Part shown: one piece after another, positions 6,462-13,705 of the stretch
How positions within the stretch are numbered: the first letter of the stretch is position 1
Layout: every line of letters begins with the position of its first letter
Assembly: GCA_002448555.1 (NCBI GenBank)
Contig: DJYV01000105.1
Location: 1 to 26,566, forward strand
Direction: 5' to 3'
Source of the DNA: Flavobacteriales bacterium UBA6969
GTDB lineage: Bacteria > Bacteroidota > Bacteroidia > Flavobacteriales_D > Sanyastnellaceae
DNA: 26,566 nucleotides
Program-made: the position numbers and the translations under genes
Notes under the pieces: model-generated
Databases searched by the model: none
Seen by the model: the letters and a program-made list of their open reading frames with translations, nothing else
Told to the model about the DNA's origin: nothing

Positions 6462-7460
6462 ATGGATTCCAACCCCCGTTTTGGGCTGATCGGAAGCGGT
6501 TCGTGGGCCACGGCCATCGCGAAGTTGTTGCTCACCAATACCGATGAATTGAATTGGTGGGTGCGCCGAGAGGAAACCAAAGACCATTTGCTCCAGTATG
6601 GTCGCAACCCCAACTACATCCAAAGCATTGAGTTTGACACCAGCCGCATCCATGTCACCACGGACATGCAAGCGGTCGTGGATGCGAGTGATGTATTGAT
6701 TTTTGCCATCCCCTCGGGTTATTTGGACGCGACCATTCAGGACCTCAAACCGCAACGGGTCGGCGATAAAATCCTCATCAACGCCATTAAGGGCATGGTG
6801 GTTGAATACCACAGCATTCCCGCTCGGTATCTGCACAAAGAATTCGGGGTGCCGTATGAGCGCATTGGGTTGGTTGCCGGACCGTGCCATGCGGAGGAAG
6901 TGGCCCGGGAAAAACTCAGCTACCTCACGGTTGCGTGCCCCGACCGAGCCATCGCCCAAACGGTCGCAGACGCCATGTCCACGCGCTACATCAAGATCCA
7001 AACGAGCGAGGACGTCTTTGGCGCGGAGCTCGCTGCGGTGCTCAAGAACATCTACGCCATCGGCGCGGGAATCGCCATGGGCCTCGGGTACGGCGACAAC
7101 TTCCTGAGCGTACTCATTTCCAACGCCTCGCAAGAGATGAAGCGGTTCCTGGCGGCCATTCACGAACACGACCGAGACGTGAAGGAAAGTGCATACCTCG
7201 GCGACCTGCTCGTGACGGCGTACAGCCCCCACAGCCGTAACCGCACCTTGGGCATGATGATTGGCAAAGGCTACAGCGTCAAGGGTGCGATCATGGAGAT
7301 GAACATGGTGGCCGAAGGGTTCAATGGCTCCAATGGAATTTTTCATTTGAATAAAAATTTTGAGGTCGACATGCCCATCGCCGATGCGGTGTACCGCATT
7401 TTGCACGAGCGGATGTCCCCGGTGATTGAGATGCGCTTGCTCACGGAGCAGTTGGCATAA
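6462..7460 (+). CDS. gpsA: Glycerol-3-phosphate dehydrogenase [NAD(P)+]
   Basis: A 332-residue cytosolic enzyme that reduces dihydroxyacetone phosphate to sn-glycerol-3-phosphate, the backbone for phospholipids. The N-terminal Rossmann domain has the nucleotide-binding loop GLIGSGSWATAIAK, a variant of the usual GAGSWGTALA. The catalytic lysine is K195 in AAVLKNIYAIGAG, and AGPCHAEEVA and the SRNRTLGMMIGKG segment are also typical. The start at 6462 sits directly before the Rossmann strand; upstream codons would overlap the divergent promoters. A hairpin terminator follows, so it is probably transcribed alone. Its product and that of pssA feed the same phospholipid pathway. Confidence 0.95.
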   Translation: MDSNPRFGLIGSGSWATAIAKLLLTNTDELNWWVRREETKDHLLQYGRNPNYIQSIEFDTSRIHVTTDMQAVVDASDVLIFAIPSGYLDATIQDLKPQRVGDKILINAIKGMVVEYHSIPARYLHKEFGVPYERIGLVAGPCHAEEVAREKLSYLTVACPDRAIAQTVADAMSTRYIKIQTSEDVFGAELAAVLKNIYAIGAGIAMGLGYGDNFLSVLISNASQEMKRFLAAIHEHDRDVKESAYLGDLLVTAYSPHSRNRTLGMMIGKGYSVKGAIMEMNMVAEGFNGSNGIFHLNKNFEVDMPIADAVYRILHERMSPVIEMRLLTEQLA

Positions 7461-7470
7461 GTCCCGCTGG

Positions 7471-7494
7471 GCAGGCAACCTGAGCCTGCTTTTT
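7471..7494 (+). terminator. Rho-independent terminator after gpsA
   Basis: The stem GCAGGC / GCCTGC with a 7-base loop is followed by TTTTT. It begins 10 bases after the gpsA stop and separates gpsA from the large secreted protein gene. Confidence 0.8.
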
Positions 7495-7511
7495 ACCGTT
7501 ATTTGTTAGGA

Positions 7512-10500
7512 ATGCGCCTTGCCCAAAACATAGCGATGTGGTGTGCCTGTTTTACGGCACTGGTGGGTTCGAGCCAGTCGGCCCGTGCCACGCGCCCATC
7601 GAATCCCCGAACCGTGGAGCATGCGAAAGCTCCGGTAGGGGTGTGGTTTGTGCCCAACGGCGGGCAGTGGGCGGACGAGTCGCGGTATGCCGCTCGTGTA
7701 AATGGCGGAGACTGGTGGTTGACCGAATCCGGTTGGAAAGTGGAGATGCTGGGCCCCGGATACGATGCCCTCGGTCGCCACGAATCGCCCTCAGGGCCGC
7801 TGGTCTCCTATGTGCTGGATGTGCAGTGGGAAGGCTGTCAACCAGCGGTCACTTTCGCAGAAGCGGGAACCCAAGCCACGCACCACGTGTCGTACTACCG
7901 AGGGAACGACCCTTCGCGCTGGGCATCCAAACTCAAACCGAACAGCAAATTAGAAGCGCTCGAAGTGTGGCCGGGCATCAAGGCGGTCATTGATGGCGAA
8001 CGGGGCGATGCAGCGCACATCAAATGCGATTGGCACGTTGCTGCCGGGGCCGACCCCGGGGCGATTTCATTGCGGTACGAGGGGCTGGAATCCGAGGTGC
8101 AATCCGACGGCTCACTCAAGCATTTCATCGGCCCGCGTGTGGGCGATGGCGATGCAGCTACAGGCGCATGGGGGCACCTCGTCGAGGCCAAACCTTTCGC
8201 CTACCAACTGAACGGCACCCGCCTCGAAGAAGTACCCTGCGAATACGCCCTGGAACCCCTGGGATATGACGCTCATCGCATCCGCTTTGTCTTGGGCGAT
8301 TACGACCCGACGCGTGATTTGATTATCGACCCGGAAATTGAATTTGGCTCGTTCGTGGGTTCAACAGCAGACAGTTGGGGATTTACAGCTGCATACGACG
8401 ACGAAGGACGGCTGATTGGGGGATCGGGGGTCCGCGATAACGGATATCCAACCACCGCGGGAGCGATCAGCACCACCTTCAGCGGCGGGGATTTTGACTT
8501 TGGCATCAGCGTTTTCTCATCCGATGGCTCCATGTTGGAATACAGCACTTACCTCGGCGGGTCGCAACGCGAATACCCGCACAGCTTGGTGACGGACGAG
8601 ACAGGTGACATCTACGTCATGGGCACCACGGGGTCCCAGAATTTCCCGAGCACCGCGGATGCATATGAACCCAATTTCATCGGGGGGCCATTCCTCGATT
8701 TGGGGGGGTTCAGTTTCTTCGGGATGTTCGAAAACGGGAGTGACATGGTGGTCGCCAAAATTGACGGCATGGACGGTGCGCTGGAGGCGTCTACGTTTGT
8801 TGGAGGGTCCGAGAATGACGGCCTCAACCTCGGTCAAAAACTCAACTACAACTATGGCGACGTGTGCCGCGGTGAAGTGGTGATCGACCCAACAGGGTCC
8901 GTGTGGGTCGCCTCGAGTACGCGCAGCGATGACTTCCCCATGGTGGATGCCTTCGATCCGGGGCTCAGCGGTCCAAGCGACGCCGTGGTGTTTCGTTTGT
9001 CCAATGACTTGTCGAACCTCGAGTTTTCCACGTATTTCGGCGGGGAATCCGATGACGCGGCGTTTGCCATCCAGTTTTCTTCGGCACAAGCCCTCGCATA
9101 CGTCACGGGCGGCACCAAAAGCAATGACCTCGCGACTACACCGGGAGCCTACCAACCCGACTTGGCGGGGGATGTGGATGGCTACGTTTTCTCCATTGAC
9201 TATGAAGGCCTCCCATTCTTGTCAACCGCGACCTATTTCGGTACAGACGATTACGACCAGTCGTATTTCGTCCAGCTCGACACCGACAACCGCCCGCATC
9301 TATGCGGCCAAACCGTGGGCAGCGACATGGCTCTTGTGGGCGATGTGTACGATGCCAACCCCAACGGCAGCACCTTCGTTGTGCGGTTGAGTGAGAACCT
9401 GGAGACCGCCGAGTTTGTCACCCGCGTTGGATTGCCCATGTCCGGCGTCGACATCAGCCCGACGGCCTTCCTAGTTTCCGATTGCGACGAGATGTACATC
9501 AGCGGTTGGGGCGGTCAAACGAACTCGGCGAACAGCGCCTATGCTTCCCAATCCACCACCAATGGACTGCCCACGACCGAAGGCGCGTTCCAGCTTAGTA
9601 CGGATGGGAGCGATTTTTGGTTGGGCGTGCTCGCACCGGACGGGGCGGACTTGACCTACGGAACCTACTTCGGCGGGCCGTTTTCGAACGAACACGTAGA
9701 CGGCGGCACCTCACGCTTTGACAAAAACGGCACGGTGTACCAAGCGGTGTGCGCGGGCTGCGGCGGATGGGATGATTTCCCCACAACCACGGGCGCCTGG
9801 TCCACGACCAACGATGCGGGCAACTGCAACCTCGGGGTGTTCAAATTCAACCTGGGCTCGTTGGTGGCCGACATTGAGATTGAGGCGCCGGACCTGATTT
9901 GCGCTGGGGACCCGATTCAATTCATCAACAACAGCATCGGCGGCACGGAATACGAATGGTTTTTCGGGGACTTGAGTTCGAGCGATGAGGAGAATCCTGA
10001 GTACATCTATGCGACACCGGGCGAGTGGGAAATCATGCTGATCGTTTCAGACGTCAGTGGATCCGCCGGATGCTTGGAACCGGACACCGCATTTGCCTAC
10101 CTATTCATCGAGGACCCCCCCCAGCCCCTGATCGATGAAATTCCCCCCATTTGCGAAGGTGAATCGGTCAACCTGCAGGCTTACGGCACCGACGCTCTCC
10201 AATGGCAACCGGACCCCACTATGGACGACCCCACCGTCCCCAACCCCTTGGTGACGCCGACGGAAACCACTACGTATACAGTGGAAGACAGCAACCAGTG
10301 TGGGGTGGGCGAAGCTTCGGTCACGGTGGTGGTGGAAGTCCTGGTAACCGACATTTCGCCCGACATGACCATTTGCAACGGCGACGTGGTGGAGCTAGAA
10401 GCAATCGGCGGCACCGAAGTAATCTGGAGCCCGACAGCCGGGTTGGGTTCGCCGACCTCAGAAACCACGACTGCCAGCCCTTCGGAAACCACGACCTACA

Positions 10501-11528
10501 CAGCCACGATTTCCACCCCGGCAGGATGCCTCGGTGAAGAGGACGTCACCATCAACGTCATTCAATCAGCCCCTGGCGGACAGACCTACCCAACGATATA
10601 CCTCTGCACGGGACAGGGCGTGTTTTTGGAAGCCGCAGAGGGGGATAGCTACCTGTGGACCCCGGAAGACCTCGTGACCAATCCGTACAGCCAGAATCCG
10701 TACACCTCCCCATCGCAAAACACAACGTACTACGTCTCCATTTCCAACGCCTGCGGCGTGGGAACGGACAGCGTATCGGTGGAACTGGTTGCCCCCACCG
10801 CCTCAGCAACTGGCGGCGGGTGGATGTGCCGGGGTGAAACCATGGAGTTGAGCTCATCGGACGCAGTGTCGTACACGTGGTCACCTGCTGCCTTGGTTGC
10901 CAACCCGAATGCCCAGACCACACAGGTATTCCCCATCGAGACCACCACCTTCACCATCTACGCGACGGACCAGTTCGGCTGCACGGGCAATTCGGAAATC
11001 ACGGTGTATGTCTGGCAGCCGCCCTACGTGGACGCAGGGCCTGACCGCGAGGTGGATTGGTTGGATGAAGTCCGGTTGTTTGGAACCGTGGACGCAGACA
11101 CGCTGTGGTGGTCTCCGGCAGAAAACCTGAGTTGCAGCGATTGTTTGACGCCGGAAGTCTTCGTGACCGGCCCGCAGTGGTTTGTGTTGGAATCGGTCTC
11201 ACCTGAAGGTTGCATTGCCCGCGACAGCACGTTCATCGATGTCTTCTATCCCGTGTATGTTCCCAATTCCTTCACCCCGAACAACGACGGTGTGAACGAC
11301 GCCTTTTTTGTCGAGGGGGTAGAGGCCCGGGGTTACCGGCTCGAGATTTACAACCGCTGGGGTGAGTTGCTGTTTTACAGCGAAGACCCCACTGAACCGT
11401 GGATCGGCAACCGCCAGGTACAGGATTCGGATTACTTCGTTCCGGACGGGGTGTATCCTTGGCGGCTGCGGTTTGAATTGCGGGATGGGCCGCGGCTTGT
11501 CGAGGGAACCGTGACCCTCGTTCGTTAG
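7512..11528 (+). CDS. Giant secreted multidomain protein with T9SS/gliding-motility-type C-terminal sorting domain
   Basis: A 1338-residue exported protein. Layout: signal peptide (about 1-25); an N-terminal domain typical of SBBP-repeat proteins (about 40-270, starting VWFVPNGGQWADESRY, a DUF7948-like region); a long series of SBBP/beta-propeller-like repeats (about 295-785, recurring STYLGGS / STYFGG with FPTT-type turns); one PKD domain (about 786-871); four tandem Ig/PKD-like modules and a fifth diverged one (about 872-1245); and a CHU_C-type domain (about 1247-1338) opening with VPNSFTPNNDGVNDAFFVEG and YNRWGELLFYS. This last domain is the known type B signal for export by the type IX system. 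The protein is probably displayed on the cell surface or released; a role in adhesion or matrix binding is inference only. Start: ATG at 7512 gives a clean signal peptide; a TTG three codons earlier is possible. Confidence 0.88.
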   Translation: MRLAQNIAMWCACFTALVGSSQSARATRPSNPRTVEHAKAPVGVWFVPNGGQWADESRYAARVNGGDWWLTESGWKVEMLGPGYDALGRHESPSGPLVSYVLDVQWEGCQPAVTFAEAGTQATHHVSYYRGNDPSRWASKLKPNSKLEALEVWPGIKAVIDGERGDAAHIKCDWHVAAGADPGAISLRYEGLESEVQSDGSLKHFIGPRVGDGDAATGAWGHLVEAKPFAYQLNGTRLEEVPCEYALEPLGYDAHRIRFVLGDYDPTRDLIIDPEIEFGSFVGSTADSWGFTAAYDDEGRLIGGSGVRDNGYPTTAGAISTTFSGGDFDFGISVFSSDGSMLEYSTYLGGSQREYPHSLVTDETGDIYVMGTTGSQNFPSTADAYEPNFIGGPFLDLGGFSFFGMFENGSDMVVAKIDGMDGALEASTFVGGSENDGLNLGQKLNYNYGDVCRGEVVIDPTGSVWVASSTRSDDFPMVDAFDPGLSGPSDAVVFRLSNDLSNLEFSTYFGGESDDAAFAIQFSSAQALAYVTGGTKSNDLATTPGAYQPDLAGDVDGYVFSIDYEGLPFLSTATYFGTDDYDQSYFVQLDTDNRPHLCGQTVGSDMALVGDVYDANPNGSTFVVRLSENLETAEFVTRVGLPMSGVDISPTAFLVSDCDEMYISGWGGQTNSANSAYASQSTTNGLPTTEGAFQLSTDGSDFWLGVLAPDGADLTYGTYFGGPFSNEHVDGGTSRFDKNGTVYQAVCAGCGGWDDFPTTTGAWSTTNDAGNCNLGVFKFNLGSLVADIEIEAPDLICAGDPIQFINNSIGGTEYEWFFGDLSSSDEENPEYIYATPGEWEIMLIVSDVSGSAGCLEPDTAFAYLFIEDPPQPLIDEIPPICEGESVNLQAYGTDALQWQPDPTMDDPTVPNPLVTPTETTTYTVEDSNQCGVGEASVTVVVEVLVTDISPDMTICNGDVVELEAIGGTEVIWSPTAGLGSPTSETTTASPSETTTYTATISTPAGCLGEEDVTINVIQSAPGGQTYPTIYLCTGQGVFLEAAEGDSYLWTPEDLVTNPYSQNPYTSPSQNTTYYVSISNACGVGTDSVSVELVAPTASATGGGWMCRGETMELSSSDAVSYTWSPAALVANPNAQTTQVFPIETTTFTIYATDQFGCTGNSEITVYVWQPPYVDAGPDREVDWLDEVRLFGTVDADTLWWSPAENLSCSDCLTPEVFVTGPQWFVLESVSPEGCIARDSTFIDVFYPVYVPNSFTPNNDGVNDAFFVEGVEARGYRLEIYNRWGELLFYSEDPTEPWIGNRQVQDSDYFVPDGVYPWRLRFELRDGPRLVEGTVTLVR
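10149..11014 (+). repeat. Four tandem Ig/PKD-like modules within the T9SS protein gene
   Basis: Homologous modules begin at 10149, 10371, 10602 and 10824, spacings of 222, 231 and 222 bases (74, 77 and 74 residues). Each opens with a C-x-G motif (ICEGES, ICNGDV, LCTGQG, MCRGET), continues with a W-x-P segment (LQWQPD, VIWSPT, YLWTPE, YTWSPA), then a TTTYT-like strand and a second cysteine. Copies are diverged at DNA level, so this is an old duplication. A fifth, weaker copy without the opening motif follows to about 11247. Confidence 0.75.
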
Positions 11529-11537
11529 TGGAAATGC

Positions 11538-11568
11538 TTGCAGGATAGGCGGGATTCGCCTACTTTCG
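11538..11568 (+). promoter_or_regulatory. Possible promoter and overlapping inverted repeat before the SPOR gene
   Basis: TTG (11538-11540) and TACTTTCG (11561-11568, one mismatch to TAnnTTTG) are 20 bases apart, fitting a Bacteroidota promoter that would start near 11575. A perfect 6-bp inverted repeat TAGGCG-GGATT-CGCCTA (11546-11562) runs into the -7 box. It could be an operator, or a weak terminator for the preceding gene, though only three T residues follow. Confidence 0.35.
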
Positions 11569-11585
11569 GTGCACGATTGCACGCC

Positions 11586-12602
11586 ATGCGCATCCTTGAC
11601 CAATACCTTCATCCGCTCTTTTTGGACCACGACTGCATCGTAGTGCCCGGGCTGGGGGGCTTCGTATGCAACCGACAGCCTGCGCAATACGACGAAGGGC
11701 GACAGGAGTTGACGCCTCCGTACCGTTCGGTGTTATTCAACGAACGGCTGGTGCATCACGATGGCGTGTTGGCACAAGCTGTATCACGCGCCCAAGGCAT
11801 CACGTTCGACCAAGCTGTCAAGGCGATTGAGCTGGAAGTGGTCCAACTGAAGACGGACATCACCGGTGGCAGCACCGTTGCGATTGAGCGAGTTGGTCGG
11901 TTGTACAAAGGCCGCAACGAGCGGGTGCAATTTTTGGCCGACGAAGAGATGGAACGCATGCTGCGGTCCTTTGGATTGCGCAACATTCCGCTGCGACCGA
12001 TCGCCGAGGTTACAGCGAAGCCGCCCATTCATCAACCCGCGAAAGGGAAGGTGGTTCAGATGCCTTCGCCACCTGTTTCGGTTCCATTGGCGCGCATTGC
12101 CGCGGCGTTGGCCGTGCCGGTCCTCGGTGGACTGGGAATGTTCGTTGCCGATAGTTGGGATGTGAAAGACGCGCGCATGAGCGCCATCAACGTGCCTGCG
12201 GTCGTGGCTGCGTTTGAGCCCCGGTTTGAAGGGGAGGCTGTACCGAGCTGGAGCGATGTAGAGGCCCTGGAAGAAACGGCGGCCTTAGCGCCAGAAGTGG
12301 AAGCCGCTGTGGAACGGCCAACAACCGAAGAGATCGGCGTTCCAGTAGCTCTGGAGGATAACCCAGGGCTGTACATGCTGGTGGCTGGAGCATTTTCGAT
12401 TGAGGCCAATGCGCAGGTACTCGCCAATCAGTTGGCAGCCAACGGTTTCGATGCTGAAGTTTTCGAACAAGATGGAGGGCTGCACATCGTGACCTATGCG
12501 ACCCATTTGGAGGAGCAAAGCGCACGCCTGCACCTCGAGGAATTGCGAAAGCAGGAGATTTCTCAGAATGCGTGGCTAAAGCCTTGGAAAGTCATCCGAT
12601 AA
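11586..12602 (+). CDS. CCDC81-like HU domain and SPOR domain membrane protein
   Basis: A 338-residue protein with three parts. Residues about 1-125 resemble the paired prokaryotic CCDC81-like HU domains (start MRILDQYLHPLFLDHDCIVV, with GLGGFV and later VGRLYKGRNERVQFLAD). A single hydrophobic segment lies at about 169-190, followed by an Ala/Glu-rich linker. The C-terminus (about 259-338) is a SPOR domain (YMLVAGAFSIEANAQVLANQL), a family that binds denuded peptidoglycan at division septa. The expected topology is N-terminus in the cytoplasm and SPOR in the periplasm. A role in cell division or envelope maintenance is inferred from SPOR. The ATG at 11586 matches the family start. The HAD gene begins one base after the stop. 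Confidence 0.8.
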   Translation: MRILDQYLHPLFLDHDCIVVPGLGGFVCNRQPAQYDEGRQELTPPYRSVLFNERLVHHDGVLAQAVSRAQGITFDQAVKAIELEVVQLKTDITGGSTVAIERVGRLYKGRNERVQFLADEEMERMLRSFGLRNIPLRPIAEVTAKPPIHQPAKGKVVQMPSPPVSVPLARIAAALAVPVLGGLGMFVADSWDVKDARMSAINVPAVVAAFEPRFEGEAVPSWSDVEALEETAALAPEVEAAVERPTTEEIGVPVALEDNPGLYMLVAGAFSIEANAQVLANQLAANGFDAEVFEQDGGLHIVTYATHLEEQSARLHLEELRKQEISQNAWLKPWKVIR

Positions 12603-12603
12603 C

Positions 12604-13269
12604 ATGACGGCGCTCCCGGAAGCGGTCATCCTTGATTTTGGCGGGGTGCTTTACGACATCGATTATGATGCTCCCGTTCGTGCCTTCAAGGCGTTGGGCG
12701 TGGATGATTTTGCGGGGCTCTACAAACAGGCCGGCCAATCCCCTGAATTCGACGACTTGGAAAGTGGACGCATCGCCCCCGAGGCGTTTTACCGGTTCAT
12801 GGAAGGCCACTGTACGCCCGGAACGACACGCCAAGCCGTGGTGGACGCGTGGAACAGCATCTTGATCGGCATGCATCCTTCTCGCGTTGAGTTGGTGCAG
12901 GCGCTGGGCCGGCAAACGCGGCTCTACATCTTTTCCAACACCAACGTCATCCACGCGCACGTGTTCGAAGCCTGGATGGAACAAGCGTTTGGGCTGAGTG
13001 CGTTTCGCTCTGCGTTCGAAGGGATACACTACAGCCATGAACTCGGCATGCGCAAACCCGAACCTGCGGCTTTCCTCGCCATCTGCAAAGGCCATCGCAT
13101 CTCGCCGAAACGGACGTTGTTTATAGATGATTCGAAGCAGCATGTCGAAGGCGCCGCACAAGCTGGGTTGGAAGCGCATTGGCACCATCCCGTCGACCAG
13201 GACGTGGCTGTGTGGCTGGCGAAGCGCGGATTCGACATCCCGGAAGCCGCGTACCGATATCAGGCCTGA
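12604..13269 (+). CDS. HAD superfamily phosphatase-like hydrolase
   Basis: A 221-residue soluble hydrolase of HAD subfamily IA. Motif I is ILDFGGVLYDID with nucleophile D11; the residue two positions on is glycine, not the usual general-acid aspartate, as also seen in the YihX glucose-1-phosphatase branch (DLGNV). Motif II is the SNT segment in the YIFSNTN strand, motif III is the lysine of GMRKPEP, and motif IV is FIDDS with D175 and D176. An alpha-helical cap lies at about residues 20-85. The substrate is probably a small phosphorylated metabolite and cannot be named. It follows the SPOR gene with a one-base gap, and its last 10 bases overlap the end of the convergent gene. Confidence 0.85.
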   Translation: MTALPEAVILDFGGVLYDIDYDAPVRAFKALGVDDFAGLYKQAGQSPEFDDLESGRIAPEAFYRFMEGHCTPGTTRQAVVDAWNSILIGMHPSRVELVQALGRQTRLYIFSNTNVIHAHVFEAWMEQAFGLSAFRSAFEGIHYSHELGMRKPEPAAFLAICKGHRISPKRTLFIDDSKQHVEGAAQAGLEAHWHHPVDQDVAVWLAKRGFDIPEAAYRYQA

Positions 13270-13697
13270 TGCGTGGCGGCGGTCATCTGGTCGTGCACTT
13301 CCTTGAACCGGTCTTCTGAGCAGGGTTGGGCGCCTTGTTCGAGCAGCAAGAAAACCTCCCGACCTCGGGCTTCTTCGGCGTAGTTCTTTCCGCCTTGCGA
13401 CCATTGAACGTGTCCATTTTGCTTCGAGCATTGGATCACGTGTGCGGCGGATTCCCCGAAGTGGAACACCCACAGATTGTCCGAATCAGGCCGGTGTTCG
13501 AGGCATGCGATGGCAGCCGTTGCACCGTCCCAGAACTTCTCACTGAATTCATCGAGGCAGGCCTCTACATCAGACGAGCCTTCCCGCAGTTTTCGTTCCC
13601 AATCATCCGCGGCGATGCCGTCGGACGCGAGGAACTTTACAAATTCCAGGCGCGCAGCCTCGAGCTCTTCAATGGTGAGCCGGCGGTAGCGTTGCAT
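13260..13697 (-). CDS. Conserved hypothetical protein, DUF6495-like
   Basis: A 145-residue cytosolic protein with no signal peptide or membrane segment. The N-terminus YRRLTIEELEAARLEFVKFL and the following W-rich helical region (DDWERKL, EKFWDG, CLEHR) resemble a conserved Bacteroidota family of unknown function that I associate with DUF6495. This assignment is from memory and not certain. The length fits. It starts 8 bases after the oligopeptidase gene on the same strand and is probably transcribed with it. Its final codons overlap the end of the convergent HAD gene by 10 bases. No function can be stated. Confidence 0.7.
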   Translation of the reverse strand: MQRYRRLTIEELEAARLEFVKFLASDGIAADDWERKLREGSSDVEACLDEFSEKFWDGATAAIACLEHRPDSDNLWVFHFGESAAHVIQCSKQNGHVQWSQGGKNYAEEARGREVFLLLEQGAQPCSEDRFKEVHDQMTAATHQA

Positions 13698-13705
13698 GGG
13701 TTCGC

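Noticed and set aside
6399..7478. Open frame of 359 codons antisense to gpsA
   Set aside because: gpsA is complete with its own promoter and terminator; the antisense product is low in family-like features.
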